Part shown: positions 1 to 9,449 of the stretch, in pieces
Layout of the letters: each line of letters begins with the position of its first letter
Position numbering within the stretch: position 1 is the stretch's first letter
From: an uncultured Pelagibacteraceae bacterium
GTDB taxonomy: Bacteria; Pseudomonadota; Alphaproteobacteria; Pelagibacterales; Pelagibacteraceae
Length of the DNA stretch: 54,965 nt
NCBI GenBank assembly: GCA_902615975.1
Contig: CACMRC010000010.1
Span: 1-54,965 of the forward strand
Direction: 5' to 3'
Notes under the pieces: model-generated
What the model was told of the DNA's origin: nothing
Seen by the model: the letters and a program-made list of their open reading frames with translations, nothing else
The model's database searches: none
Translations under genes and position numbers: made by a program

Positions 1-870
1 ATTTTTTACTCAGAAAATGAAATATTTAATATTCCTTTTTCAGTAAAATCTTTTTTTAGTGAAGAAAATAACAATTTTTTTTCGCAAATAAATCTTAATT
101 TAATTAAACTTAGAATTGAAAATAAATTAACTTTTGAAAATGAAAAAAAAATAGGGAAATCACAGATTGTTTTTAATAAATTAAAAAGAAATCTTGAATA
201 CCAAATTAAAAACAATTCTATTGATTTTTATATTTTTGATAAGATAGATCAGCCAAATATTTCCTATAAGGGAAATTTAAATTTCAAGCCTTTTTATGGA
301 AATTTAAAGGGTAATTTAAATGAAATTAATTTAAATACACTGTTTGGATCTAATGCTGTAGTTGCACAACTTTTAAAAACTGAAATATTTAATAATAAAA
401 ATATTGATTTTAAAATAAATATTCATGCAGACAAAGTTTACAAAAACGCTAATTTTAAAAATATTAAATTAAGCTCAAATCTACAAGAAGGTTTAATTGA
501 TACAGATAATACAAAATTTAAATGGAGAGATTTTGCAGATTTTGAATTATTAGAAAGTTTAATTTTTGTTAAAAATGGAGAATTAATTTTGGATGGTAAA
601 ATTAAGATAAATGTTAACGATTATAAAAAGATATATAAATTCCTTCTAACACCAAAAAATTACAGAAATAAAATTAAAGAAATTGATTTCAATTTTACTT
701 ATAATTTTGATCAAAAAATTGCTGAATTAAAAGATATTAAGATTGATAATAAAATTAATCAGAGTGTAAATACAATTTTAAATAATGTAGTTTTTAAAAA
801 GGAAGATTTACAAAACAAAATTTACTTCAAAAATTTGTTAAATGAAGCAATTAAGAATTATGCTGGATAG
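1..870 (+). CDS. AsmA-like protein, C-terminal part (5' end outside window)
   Basis: The frame is open from the first base to the TAA at 868-870, giving the last 289 residues of a larger protein that starts left of the window. The visible part is rich in Asn, Lys, Ile and Phe and made of short alternating beta-strand-like stretches. It ends with a pattern typical of the AsmA/TamB-like C-terminal region, with repeated 'G.L.G' and 'I.N.' steps and no transmembrane segment. AsmA-family proteins are inner-membrane-anchored periplasmic proteins linked to outer-membrane lipid transport or assembly. The family call rests on composition and strand pattern only. The end overlaps the convergent fumarase gene by 13 bp. 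Confidence 0.6.
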   Translation: MFYSENEIFNIPFSVKSFFSEENNNFFSQINLNLIKLRIENKLTFENEKKIGKSQIVFNKLKRNLEYQIKNNSIDFYIFDKIDQPNISYKGNLNFKPFYGNLKGNLNEINLNTLFGSNAVVAQLLKTEIFNNKNIDFKINIHADKVYKNANFKNIKLSSNLQEGLIDTDNTKFKWRDFADFELLESLIFVKNGELILDGKIKINVNDYKKIYKFLLTPKNYRNKIKEIDFNFTYNFDQKIAELKDIKIDNKINQSVNTILNNVVFKKEDLQNKIYFKNLLNEAIKNYAG

Positions 871-2246
871 ATCATCTTTTTAGGATTAACTATCTTATTG
901 TACTCTTTCTCGTTTATTAATCCTGTTTTTAAAGTTTCATATTTTAAAGTAGTATGATTTTTGAGTGCAGTTTTTGCTATTTTTGCTGCATTATCGTAAC
1001 CAATATGTGGAGCTAAAGCAGTTACTAGCATAAGTGAATTATCTAGATGTTCTCGGATTTTTTTTTTATTAGCTTTTATTCCTTTGATGCAATACAGGGC
1101 AAAATTTTTTGTGCTGTCACCAATCAAGTCGATTGATTGTAAGATATTATGAGCAATTAAAGGTTTAAAAACATTTAGCTCAAAATGACCATGAGATCCC
1201 GCCATAGTTATACCATTATGGTTACCAATAACTTTTACACAAACCATAGTAACTGCTTCGCATTGTGTTGGATTAACTTTTCCAGGCATGATGGATGAAC
1301 CAGGTTCATTTTCAGGAAGAATTAATTCTCCATATCCGGCTCTTGGACCAGAACCTAGAAAACGAATATCGTTAGATATTTTCATTAAAGCTACAGCACA
1401 GGTATTAAGAGCACCAGAAAAATTAACAATTGCATCATGGGCAGCAAGCTCTGCAAATTTATTTGGTGCTGGTTTGAATTTTAATTTTGTAATTTTTGCA
1501 ATTTCTTTAACAATTTTTTTATCAAAATTTTTCTTCGAATTTAATCCAGTACCAACTGCAGTACCCCCTTGAGCGAGAAATAATATTTCCTTTAAAGCAT
1601 ATTCAATTCTCTCAATACTTTTTTTAACTTGGAAATGGTATCCAGAAAACTCCTGTCCGAGAGATAATGGAGTAGCATCTTGTAAATGAGTTCTTCCAAT
1701 TTTTACTATATTTTTAAATTCATTGGATTTTCTTTTTAACTCTTTTTCTAAAATTTTTAAGCTTGGCAGCATTTTAGAAATAGTTTCTTTAGCAACAGAG
1801 ATATGCATTGCAGTTGGAAAAACATCATTTGTAGATTGTGATTTGTTTACATGATCATTTGGATGAACAGGTTTTTTACTACCTTTTTTTCCACCTAAAA
1901 TTTCTATTGCTCTATTAGAAATAACCTCATTTACATTCATATTTGTCTGTGTACCAGAACCTGTTTGCCAAACTTTTAATGGAAAATTTTCATCTAATTT
2001 ACCTTTAATTACCTCATCCGATGCTTTGATTATTGCTTTAGAAATTTTACTATCAATTAATTTATCTTTAGCGTGAACTGTAGCGGCTGATCTTTTAATG
2101 ATAGCTATTGATTTAATGATTGAAATATTAACTAAAATTTTACCAATATTAAAAAACTTATTAGATCTTTGAGTAGATGCACCCCAATATTTATCATTAG
2201 GAACCTTTATACTTCCAATACTGTCAAATTCTTTTCTTAATTTCAT
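858..2246 (-). CDS. fumC: Class II fumarate hydratase
   Basis: This is the TCA-cycle enzyme that interconverts fumarate and L-malate in the cytosol without an iron-sulfur cluster. The 462 residues match the usual class II length. The superfamily signature [17 protein letters not shown] lies in the C-terminal half, and [14 protein letters not shown] and the substrate-binding [10 protein letters not shown] are present. Aspartase is the main alternative, but the [10 protein letters not shown] segment and overall length favour fumarase. The start is the ATG in [11 protein letters not shown], giving the expected N-terminus. It is divergent from the MazG-like gene, with 67 bp between starts that must hold both promoters. 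Confidence 0.95.
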   Translation of the reverse strand: MKLRKEFDSIGSIKVPNDKYWGASTQRSNKFFNIGKILVNISIIKSIAIIKRSAATVHAKDKLIDSKISKAIIKASDEVIKGKLDENFPLKVWQTGSGTQTNMNVNEVISNRAIEILGGKKGSKKPVHPNDHVNKSQSTNDVFPTAMHISVAKETISKMLPSLKILEKELKRKSNEFKNIVKIGRTHLQDATPLSLGQEFSGYHFQVKKSIERIEYALKEILFLAQGGTAVGTGLNSKKNFDKKIVKEIAKITKLKFKPAPNKFAELAAHDAIVNFSGALNTCAVALMKISNDIRFLGSGPRAGYGELILPENEPGSSIMPGKVNPTQCEAVTMVCVKVIGNHNGITMAGSHGHFELNVFKPLIAHNILQSIDLIGDSTKNFALYCIKGIKANKKKIREHLDNSLMLVTALAPHIGYDNAAKIAKTALKNHTTLKYETLKTGLINEKEYNKIVNPKKMIYPA

Positions 2247-2313
2247 TGATTAATTTTTAAGTAACAAATAATTATTAACATACAATAAATTTTTAAAAAC
2301 ATATAGGAGCATT

Positions 2314-2685
2314 ATGTCGAATTTTAGAAAAGTAGGTACTTTCATGAAAACATTTGGTCAGGAAGTTAAAATTAAACCATCATTTAGTACTGAAAAAATA
2401 AATAAATTGAGAATAGATCTTATTAAAGAAGAATTAGAGGAGCTTACAGAAGCTATGAATAATAAGGACTTATTGGAAGTGGCTGATGCGCTAACAGACA
2501 TATTATATGTAACTTATGGAGCAGGGCATGCATTTGGAATTGATTTGGATAAATGTTTTGATGAGGTCCAAAATTCCAATATGAGCAAGTTAGATGAAAA
2601 TGGAAAACCAATTTACAATGAGTCCGGAAAAGTCATGAAAGGTCCTCACTACTTTAAACCAGACTTATCTAAGTTTGTGAATTAA
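2314..2685 (+). CDS. MazG-like nucleotide pyrophosphohydrolase
   Basis: This 123-residue protein belongs to the all-alpha NTP pyrophosphatase (MazG/HisE/dUTPase-like) superfamily. Its metal-binding helices are visible as KEELEELTEA (about residues 36-45) and EVADALTDILYVTYG (about 55-69), the E-x2-E ... E-x2-D pattern that binds Mg2+. A conserved tail KGPHYFKPD follows. The substrate cannot be read from the sequence; house-cleaning of non-canonical nucleotides is the family's common role. A good ribosome-binding site (TAGGAG) lies 6 bp upstream of the ATG. Its 3' end overlaps convergent nadC by 4 bp. Confidence 0.75.
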   Translation: MSNFRKVGTFMKTFGQEVKIKPSFSTEKINKLRIDLIKEELEELTEAMNNKDLLEVADALTDILYVTYGAGHAFGIDLDKCFDEVQNSNMSKLDENGKPIYNESGKVMKGPHYFKPDLSKFVN

Positions 2686-3515
2686 ATCTCTAATTTAAAA
2701 TCAACAGCAGGAGCACTGTGTGTAATACTTCCTACAGAAATTCTGCTCACTCCAGTTGATGCAATAGCTTTAACAGATTTTAAAGAAACGTTACCTGAAG
2801 CCTCGGTTTCATAATATTTTTTTGCAATCTTTACACTTTCTCTTAAATTTTTAATACTCATATTATCTAAAAGAACCATATTAAATTTTAGACCTAAAAT
2901 TGACCTAAGTTGCTTAATTGTATCAACTTCGACAGTAATTTTTTTTCCTTTTTTATTTTTAATAGCTTTTAAAACCAAACCCTTTAAATTTGAACTAGCA
3001 ATATGGTTATCTTTAATTAAATATTCATCGCTTAAATTAAATCTATGATTAGTGCCACCTCCTAATTTAACAGCATATTTTTGGATAACCCTTAAGTTAG
3101 GAATTGTTTTTCTTGTGCAACAAATCTTAGTTTTTTTTCCTGCTAATTTTACAAACTCATTTGTTTTAGTTGCTATTCCTGAAATATGAGACAAAAAGTT
3201 TAAAGCTACTCTTTCAGCTATTAGAATATTTTTAGCATTGCCTTTTATTAAAGCTATTAAATTTCCTTTTTTAACTCTAGAACCATCTTTTTTCTTAATA
3301 ATAAATCTTATTTTATCATCAATTAATGCAAAAGTTTGTTTAGCAAATAATAACCCTCCAACAATTGCACTTTGATTTGAAATTAATTTAATTGTTAAGA
3401 CCTTCTCATTATTAATTAAACCTGAAGTGATATCTCCCGAAGGATAAAGATCCTCATTCAATGCTAGCTTAACTGTACTTTTGATAAATTCTTTGCTGAG
3501 TTTAATTTTTGACAC
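2682..3515 (-). CDS. nadC: Nicotinate-nucleotide pyrophosphorylase (quinolinate phosphoribosyltransferase)
   Basis: NadC converts quinolinate and PRPP to nicotinate mononucleotide, the last de novo step shared with NAD salvage. The 277-residue protein has the family landmarks TRKTIPNLRVIQKYAV, KLGGGTNHRFNLSD and LIKDNH in the barrel, and VDTIKQ, LLDNMS and STGVSRISVGSITHSAPAVD towards the C-terminus. It sits 4 bp downstream of nadA on the same strand, so the two form a quinolinate-to-NaMN unit. nadB (L-aspartate oxidase) is not in the window. Confidence 0.95.
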   Translation of the reverse strand: MSKIKLSKEFIKSTVKLALNEDLYPSGDITSGLINNEKVLTIKLISNQSAIVGGLLFAKQTFALIDDKIRFIIKKKDGSRVKKGNLIALIKGNAKNILIAERVALNFLSHISGIATKTNEFVKLAGKKTKICCTRKTIPNLRVIQKYAVKLGGGTNHRFNLSDEYLIKDNHIASSNLKGLVLKAIKNKKGKKITVEVDTIKQLRSILGLKFNMVLLDNMSIKNLRESVKIAKKYYETEASGNVSLKSVKAIASTGVSRISVGSITHSAPAVDFKLEI

Positions 3516-3519
3516 TTAA

Positions 3520-4509
3520 TTATCTGCCAATGGCTGCCATTCTCTCTACAGATATTCTGGCTTTATCAATCGTTTCTTTGTCCATGATAATTTCACCAGT
3601 TTCATTCTCTAGACAATCTAATATTTTTGGAAGTGTAATTTTTTTCATGTGAGGGCACATATTACATGGTTTAACAAAGTCTACATTTGGATTTTCTATT
3701 TGGATATTGTCACTCATTGAGCACTCAGTAACCATCATTACTTTTTTTGGTTGATTATCTTTTACATATTTGATCATTCCAGATGTTGATCCTGCAAAAT
3801 CACTTGCTTCAATTACATCAGGAGGACATTCTGGATGCGCAATAATTTTAATTCCTGGATTATTTTTTCTTATATCCTCTATTTCTTTTTTGTTAAATTG
3901 ATCATGGACAATACAAATTCCCTTCCAAGATATAATTTCTACATCGGTCTGAGATGCAACATATTTTGCAAGATAATCATCAGGTAAAAATATGACTTTT
4001 TTTACCCCAAGCGATTTAACAATTTTGACTGCATTTGCTGATGTGCAACAAACATCTGTTTCAGCTTTTACTTCAGCAGAGGTATTTACGTAAGATACAA
4101 CAGGTACCCCTGGGTATTTCTCTTTTAATAATCTCACATCTTTACCAGTAATTGATGATGATAAAGAACAGCCAGCATCCATATCAGGAAGAATAACTTT
4201 TTTATCCGGGCTCATTAATTTTGCAGTCTCAGCCATAAAATGTACTCCGGCCATTAAAATAATATCAGCTGAAGTTTTTGATGCTTCAATTGCTAATGCA
4301 AGAGAGTCTGCAGAAAAATCTGCTACACCATGATAAATTTCTGGTGTTTGATAGTTGTGAGCAAGAATTACGGCATTCTTTTCTTTTTTTAATTTATTTA
4401 TTTTATGAATATACGGAGCATGCACTGACCATTCAATTTCAGGCATAACCTTAGAAATTTTCTGATAAATAGGATCTGTTGCTTTACGTACTTCTTGTGT
4501 AAATTCCAT
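3520..4509 (-). CDS. nadA: Quinolinate synthase
   Basis: NadA condenses iminoaspartate with dihydroxyacetone phosphate to quinolinate on a [4Fe-4S] cluster. The three cluster-ligand regions are visible: AGCSLSSS, VCCTSANAV and CNMCPHMKK. HNYQTPEIY near the N-terminus and HPECPPDV are further family motifs. I chose the ATG at 4509 (MEFTQEVRKATD, 329 residues). A TTG five codons upstream at 4524 is the alternative, but neither has a clear Shine-Dalgarno site. It is transcribed with nadC immediately downstream; the gene and tRNA-Leu diverge from a 55-bp gap. Confidence 0.94.
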   Translation of the reverse strand: MEFTQEVRKATDPIYQKISKVMPEIEWSVHAPYIHKINKLKKEKNAVILAHNYQTPEIYHGVADFSADSLALAIEASKTSADIILMAGVHFMAETAKLMSPDKKVILPDMDAGCSLSSSITGKDVRLLKEKYPGVPVVSYVNTSAEVKAETDVCCTSANAVKIVKSLGVKKVIFLPDDYLAKYVASQTDVEIISWKGICIVHDQFNKKEIEDIRKNNPGIKIIAHPECPPDVIEASDFAGSTSGMIKYVKDNQPKKVMMVTECSMSDNIQIENPNVDFVKPCNMCPHMKKITLPKILDCLENETGEIIMDKETIDKARISVERMAAIGR

Positions 4510-4564
4510 GAGGATTTTTACCAATTTGAATCATGATTGTCATTCATTTATTATGGGACATATC

Positions 4565-4650
4565 GCGGTCGTGCTGAAATTGGTAGACAGGCACGGTTGA
4601 GGGCCGTGTGGACTTAGTCCATGAGAGTTCGAGTCTCTCCGACCGCACCA
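4565..4650 (+). tRNA. tRNA-Leu, anticodon GAG
   Basis: A full class II cloverleaf can be drawn. The acceptor GCGGTCG (4565-4571) pairs with CGACCGC (4640-4646), followed by discriminator A and an encoded CCA (4648-4650). The anticodon arm CACGG-TTGAGGG-CCGTG gives anticodon GAG. A long variable arm (TGGACTTAGTCCA) and a T-arm with GTTCGAGTC follow. The long variable arm and the anticodon agree on leucine. No direct repeat of the tRNA 3' end was seen nearby, so there is no sign of an attachment site. Confidence 0.97.
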
Positions 4651-4676
4651 AAATGAATTTTATATAGGAGTTTTTG

Positions 4677-4838
4677 ATGGATAAATTACTTTCAGTAATA
4701 TTTATGGTAGGAGTTTTGCTTTTAGTTCTTCCAAGTTTTTTACAATCAAATTCTAAATTAAAGCAATTTCTGAAAAATCTCAGTATTTGGATTATTATAG
4801 TCCTTATAATTTTAATTATTGTTTATTTATTTAAATAA
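4677..4838 (+). CDS. Small membrane protein, 53 residues
   Basis: The ATG at 4677 is preceded by TATAGGAG at the right distance. It opens a 53-codon frame with two hydrophobic segments (about residues 4-21 and 37-51) separated by a short basic loop, QSNSKLKQFLKN. This predicts a two-helix hairpin in the inner membrane. The gene lies 26 bp after the tRNA-Leu CCA and could be read out from the tRNA transcript. It ends 5 bp before the convergent YgfZ-like gene. The function is unknown. The strong ribosome-binding site and helix-compatible composition are the evidence that it is real. Confidence 0.65.
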   Translation: MDKLLSVIFMVGVLLLVLPSFLQSNSKLKQFLKNLSIWIIIVLIILIIVYLFK

Positions 4839-4843
4839 GAAAA

Positions 4844-5734
4844 TTAGTTTTTTATCCAATCAGGTTTATTGATATTTATTGAAGCTTCTTTTGTTTTAAA
4901 ATTTGCTTTTTCATCAAAGTTTTCGTTTAAGTATTTAATTAAAGCAAAAGGGTAGTCGCTATCAATTAAAACCTTACCTATTTCAATTTCATTATTATAA
5001 ATACTTTCGCCTTCGTGTAGTTTTCCATTAATTAAATTAATTGGAAACAATCTTTTTGAAAGCTTGTTCTTTAATTTAATTCGTGCTGTATTTTCTTGAC
5101 CAACATAACAACCTTTTTTGAAATCAATTCCGTTTAATTCTTCAAAATTACATTCAATACCAAACAATTTGTCTTTTAATTTATTTAAATCTTTTGGAAC
5201 TATTCCAAGACTATGACTTAATGAATAATATTCTTTTAGGTTTGAATCATGAAGATCTAGTTTTTTTAAAGATAAATAAAGTTTTTCTAAATTAATTATT
5301 AATCTCGCACCCAAATCCTTATTTCTTGGATCTAAAAAAATTGGATCTTCTCTATATTTAATTGTACATCCAGGTTGATCTTTTGCAGCTTCAAAAGTTA
5401 AGAATTTTTCATGAGAAAATGCTGCTACAACAAACTCATTACTTAAATTTAGAATTTCAACTTTTGATCTTAATTTATATAGCGATAATTGTTTGAATAA
5501 TTCTTCTGCCTGAGGTTTTTCACAATCCAAAAGATATCCAGACTTATGTTTTACAATTATAAATTCATATAAAAATTTACCTTGTGGTGTAAGTAATGAA
5601 CTAAAACAACTATTTACATCACTTACTTTGTTTATATCGTTACTAATAAGATTTTGAAGAAACTCTTTTGCATCTTCTCCGTTAATATAAAGAATTGCTC
5701 TGTCATCTAAAATGTAAACGTTTTTGATATTCAT
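4844..5734 (-). CDS. ygfZ: YgfZ/GcvT-domain folate-binding protein
   Basis: This 296-residue protein belongs to the YgfZ/IBA57 family, tetrahydrofolate-binding relatives of glycine-cleavage T protein that assist iron-sulfur cluster assembly or repair. The diagnostic motif KGCYVGQE is present with its conserved Cys, at about residues 207-214. The N-terminal segment YILDDRAILYINGEDAKEFLQNLISNDI is typical; the C-terminal barrel is short and divergent. It is a paralogue of gcvT, which is at 52653, but is not an aminomethyltransferase. It is a single gene between convergent and divergent neighbours. Confidence 0.85.
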   Translation of the reverse strand: MNIKNVYILDDRAILYINGEDAKEFLQNLISNDINKVSDVNSCFSSLLTPQGKFLYEFIIVKHKSGYLLDCEKPQAEELFKQLSLYKLRSKVEILNLSNEFVVAAFSHEKFLTFEAAKDQPGCTIKYREDPIFLDPRNKDLGARLIINLEKLYLSLKKLDLHDSNLKEYYSLSHSLGIVPKDLNKLKDKLFGIECNFEELNGIDFKKGCYVGQENTARIKLKNKLSKRLFPINLINGKLHEGESIYNNEIEIGKVLIDSDYPFALIKYLNENFDEKANFKTKEASININKPDWIKN

Positions 5735-5777
5735 AATTGATTAATTATAGAATGTAATATAATAACAATTTCTCAAA

Positions 5778-7085
5778 ATGTTAGATCTTATAATTAAAAA
5801 TGGAAAATGTTACATCGATGGTGAGTTAAAAGATGTAGATGTTGCTATAAAAGATGGAAAAATCCAGCAGATTGGACAAATTTCAGAGGAAGCAAAAGAG
5901 ACAATTAATGCAGAAGGCCACACAGTATTACCTGGTTGCATAGATACCCAAACACATTTTAGAGAACCGGGATCAACAGATACTGAGGATCTTCATTCAG
6001 GGAGTAGAGCAGCGATAGCAGGAGGTATTACAAGTGTGTTTGAAATGCCAAACACCAATCCCCCAACTTCAAACATGAAAGAATTTCAAAGAAAATTAGA
6101 TCTCGCAAAAAATAGAATGTATTGCAACTATGCTTTTTATTTTGGAGCAACAGCTGACAATGCGGATGATTTAGCAAGTCTAGACGGCTTGGAAGGGTGC
6201 TGTGGAATTAAGCTTTTTGCAGGTTCTTCGACTGGTAATTTATTAGTTGCTGAAGAAGACGATATAGATAAGGTTTTTCAAAATGCCTCAAAAGTCGTAG
6301 CAGTCCATTCTGAAGATGAAGCAATTTTAAAAAATAATAAGAAATTGATTAAAGAAGGTGATGTTCATACCCATCCCGTATGGAGAAGTGTAGAATGTGC
6401 AATAGCATCTACTAGAAGAATTGTGCGAATAGCAGAAAAGCACAATAAAAAAGCTCATGTACTTCATATTACAACAAAAGAAGAAATTGATTTTCTATCT
6501 CAACACAAAGGAAACATTACATTTGAGATTACTCCTCAGCATTTAACTCTCTATGCTCCAGATTGTTATGACAAGCTTGGGACTTATGCTCAGATGAACC
6601 CACCCTTAAGAGATATATCTCATTATGATAGATTGTGGTATGGGGTAAGAAATAACTTCAATGATACTATTGGATCTGATCATGCTCCTCATTTAAAAGA
6701 AAATAAAGATAAGGTATATCCAAATACTCCTTCAGGAATGCCAGGAGTTCAAACTTTAATGCCTGTGATGCTAAATCACATCAATAATGGAAAATTATCA
6801 CTTAATCAATTGATGAATTTTGTTTGTGAAAATCCAGTTAAAATTTTTGGTATTAAAAATAAAGGATTTATTAAAGAAGGTTATGATGCAGACTTTACTA
6901 TCGTAGACATGAATAAGACTATTGAGATTAAAAACGAAAATATAGAGAGTAAATGTAAATGGTCACCATTTAATGGATTTAAATTTAAAGGAAAACCAAC
7001 TCATACGATTATTGCTGGTAAAGTTAAAATGCAGGATGGGAAAATTTTAGGTGATCCTGATGGAACCCCTTTACAATTTAGCTAA
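5778..7085 (+). CDS. pyrC: Dihydroorotase-family amidohydrolase
   Basis: This 435-residue class I dihydroorotase-like protein is expected to cyclise N-carbamoyl-aspartate to dihydroorotate in pyrimidine synthesis. Visible landmarks are DTQTHFREPG (about 56-65), FEMPNTNPPT, the carbamylated-lysine region GIKLFAGSS, the metal His segments AVHSED and HVLHIT, and GSDHAPH with the catalytic Asp. One point is unusual: the usual metal-binding HxH is QxH here (Gln58, His60). From memory, alphaproteobacterial members of this subfamily often carry the same Gln, so it may be a lineage trait. Allantoinase is the main alternative. The end overlaps the convergent SMR gene by 8 bp. Confidence 0.82.
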   Translation: MLDLIIKNGKCYIDGELKDVDVAIKDGKIQQIGQISEEAKETINAEGHTVLPGCIDTQTHFREPGSTDTEDLHSGSRAAIAGGITSVFEMPNTNPPTSNMKEFQRKLDLAKNRMYCNYAFYFGATADNADDLASLDGLEGCCGIKLFAGSSTGNLLVAEEDDIDKVFQNASKVVAVHSEDEAILKNNKKLIKEGDVHTHPVWRSVECAIASTRRIVRIAEKHNKKAHVLHITTKEEIDFLSQHKGNITFEITPQHLTLYAPDCYDKLGTYAQMNPPLRDISHYDRLWYGVRNNFNDTIGSDHAPHLKENKDKVYPNTPSGMPGVQTLMPVMLNHINNGKLSLNQLMNFVCENPVKIFGIKNKGFIKEGYDADFTIVDMNKTIEIKNENIESKCKWSPFNGFKFKGKPTHTIIAGKVKMQDGKILGDPDGTPLQFS

Positions 7086-7410
7086 GCTTTCCAGTAAAAC
7101 TATTTACTAGTATCACACCAATTACAATCAAAAATAATCCTAATATTGCTTGCCAAGCTAAAGTTTGTTTAAAAAATATATAGCCTAGGATTGCGATAGT
7201 AAAAATTCCTAAACCACTCCATGTTGCATAAACAATTGCTATTGGAAGTTTATCAACTACAAAAGTTAACATATAAAAAGCTGTCAGATAAAATATAGAT
7301 AAGGCAACTGTTGGTATAAGTTTTGTGAAGTTTTGAGACACAGGAAGTAGCATTGTTCCAGCAACCTCACAAAAAATTGCAGCGATTAAAAAAATATAAG
7401 TTTTAACCAT
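7078..7410 (-). CDS. Small multidrug resistance (SMR) family transporter
   Basis: The 110-residue protein has four hydrophobic helices, the standard SMR architecture. The essential membrane Glu sits in helix 1 in the context FCEVAGT. Family members export cationic drugs, guanidinium or osmolytes by proton antiport as antiparallel dimers. The GxxxG-like helix 3 (ATWSGLGIFTIAILGYIFF) matches the family. The substrate cannot be assigned. It starts inside the last codons of prpE (8-bp overlap), so it is probably translated from the same mRNA. Confidence 0.85.
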   Translation of the reverse strand: MVKTYIFLIAAIFCEVAGTMLLPVSQNFTKLIPTVALSIFYLTAFYMLTFVVDKLPIAIVYATWSGLGIFTIAILGYIFFKQTLAWQAILGLFLIVIGVILVNSFTGKLS

Positions 7411-9304
7411 TATTTAAGATTTTGTGATTAACTAAATCTTCCGTGATTTCTGTTAGAATCGCGGGATCGTCTATAGTAGGTGGCACTTTGTAATCAACAC
7501 CATCTGCAATTTTTCTTATAGTTCCTCTTAAAATTTTCCCCGATCTTGTTTTTGGTAACCTTTTAATAACTATTACAACTTTAAATGCAGCAACTGGTCC
7601 GATTTTATCTCTAACCATTTGTACACATTCTTTGGAAATAGTCTCATTATCTTTATCAACACCTGACTTTAAAACTACTAGCCCTATAGGTAATTGACCT
7701 TTTAATTTATCTGCAATTCCAAGCACTGCACATTCAGCAACAGATTGATGTTCTGATAAAACTTCTTCGATGGCACCTGTGGATAATCTATGACCCGCTA
7801 CATTAATGATGTCATCAGTTCTAGACATAATCCAAATATAACCATCATCATCGATGTGACCTGCATCGTATGTTTGGTAATATCCTTCATAGTTAGACAT
7901 ATAGTTTTCTTTATATCTTTGATCCGCATTCCATAATGTTGGGAATGTACCTGGTGGTAATGGAAGCTTCACTACTATATCTCCCATTTCATTTGGTTTA
8001 GCCAAAGATTGATCTGGTTTAATGATTTTGACATCATATCCAGGGACAGCTTTGCAGGCTGAGCCGTATTTTGTTTCCATCATTTCAATACCTGTACAAT
8101 TTGAGCTAATCGCCCAACTAGTTTCTGTTTGCCACCAATGATCAATGACAGGAACTTTAAGTAAATTTTCAGCCCACTTTATAGTATCTGGATCAGCTCT
8201 TTCTCCAGCGAGGAACAGGCTTTCAAAACTGCTTAAATCATATTTTGAGAAAAATTTACCCTCAGGGTCTTCTTTCTTAATTGCTCTAAAAGCTGTTGGA
8301 GCTGTAAAAAGAGATTTTACTTTGTAATCTGAGATTATTTTCCAAAAGGCTCCTGCATCTGGAGTTCCAACTGGCTTACCTTCAAACAAAACTGTAGTGC
8401 ATCCCTTAAACAAAGGAGCGTAGACAATATAAGAGTGTCCAACAATCCAACCAATGTCACTCGCTGACCACCAAATATCATCGGTATCTATGTTATAGAT
8501 ATTTTTCATTGTCCATTTGAGAGCAACGATATGACCGCCAATGTCTCTTACTATGCCTTTTGGGGTTCCTGTTGTGCCTGATGTATATAAAATATAAGCA
8601 AACTCATTTGAATTCATTTCAACACAATCAGCATCGTTAGCATTTGAAACTACTTCCTCCCAGCTGACCTCTGTCGGAGCATTTAATTTTACCTCGTGAC
8701 CAGGTCTTTGGAATAAAATCGTCTTTTCAATTTTGTGACTGGCTATCTTAATAGCTTCATCAACAAGTGGCTTGTACTCAACTGTTCTTCCTGGCTCAAA
8801 ACCACATGAAGCGGTCACTAATATTTTTGCTTGACTGTCATCAATTCTGCTTGCAAGCTCATTTGATGCAAATCCACCAAATACAACAGAGTGAATTGCA
8901 CCAATTCTAGCGCAAGCAAGCATAGCAATCACTGCTTCAGGGATCATTGGCATGTAAATGATTACCCGGTCACCTTTATCTGCTCCTTGAGCTTTCAAAG
9001 CCCCTGCAAATTTAGAGACCTTCGATCTTAATTCCTCATAAGTGAACTGACTTTTGTTACCAGTGATAGGGCTATCATAGATTAATGCAGTTTTTTGTCC
9101 TCTTCCTTGATCAATATGAATGTCTAAAGCGTTATAACAGGTGTTTGTGATCCCATCCTCGAACCATTTATAGAAAGGTGGATTAGATTTATTTAAAATT
9201 TTTGTTGGTTTTTTAAACCAAAAAATATCTTCTGAAGCTTCTTGCCAAAATTTTTCAGGTTTTTTTATAGAATTCTCGTAAATATCTTGAAACTTTTTTT
9301 GCAT
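7403..9304 (-). CDS. prpE: Propionyl-CoA synthetase (acyl-CoA synthetase, ACS family)
   Basis: This is a 633-residue ANL-superfamily AMP-forming synthetase that activates propionate or acetate to the acyl-CoA. The P-loop YTSGTTGTPKGIVRD and the C-terminal LPKTRSGKILRG with the acetylatable Lys are clear. The N-terminus (PEKFWQEASEDIFWFKKP, then NTCYNALDIHI) and the QTETSWAIS segment resemble PrpE/ACSS3 more than Acs, so propionate is favoured as substrate. Acetate or butyrate remain possible. No 2-methylcitrate or methylmalonyl-CoA gene is adjacent. It is followed by the overlapping SMR gene and is divergent from proteorhodopsin. Confidence 0.85.
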   Translation of the reverse strand: MQKKFQDIYENSIKKPEKFWQEASEDIFWFKKPTKILNKSNPPFYKWFEDGITNTCYNALDIHIDQGRGQKTALIYDSPITGNKSQFTYEELRSKVSKFAGALKAQGADKGDRVIIYMPMIPEAVIAMLACARIGAIHSVVFGGFASNELASRIDDSQAKILVTASCGFEPGRTVEYKPLVDEAIKIASHKIEKTILFQRPGHEVKLNAPTEVSWEEVVSNANDADCVEMNSNEFAYILYTSGTTGTPKGIVRDIGGHIVALKWTMKNIYNIDTDDIWWSASDIGWIVGHSYIVYAPLFKGCTTVLFEGKPVGTPDAGAFWKIISDYKVKSLFTAPTAFRAIKKEDPEGKFFSKYDLSSFESLFLAGERADPDTIKWAENLLKVPVIDHWWQTETSWAISSNCTGIEMMETKYGSACKAVPGYDVKIIKPDQSLAKPNEMGDIVVKLPLPPGTFPTLWNADQRYKENYMSNYEGYYQTYDAGHIDDDGYIWIMSRTDDIINVAGHRLSTGAIEEVLSEHQSVAECAVLGIADKLKGQLPIGLVVLKSGVDKDNETISKECVQMVRDKIGPVAAFKVVIVIKRLPKTRSGKILRGTIRKIADGVDYKVPPTIDDPAILTEITEDLVNHKILNNG

Positions 9305-9449
9305 AAAATTTGATTCGATTTCCTTGTTTTTTTTGATTTTTAACTTGTAAATTGTATTTAATTTTAAAAATTAAGTAAAATCAATGAGAATTAGTCGCAA
9401 TTAAGTCTTCATTTATCTAATTTAATTTGCTATCTAACCACCAAATTGG

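Noticed and set aside
1288..1572. 94-codon plus-strand frame inside fumC
   Set aside because: It is antisense to the most conserved part of fumarase; its openness is explained by the fumC codons.
4565..4838. tRNA-Leu as an integration site for a mobile island
   Set aside because: There is no integrase, no duplicated tRNA 3' end and no change in composition downstream.
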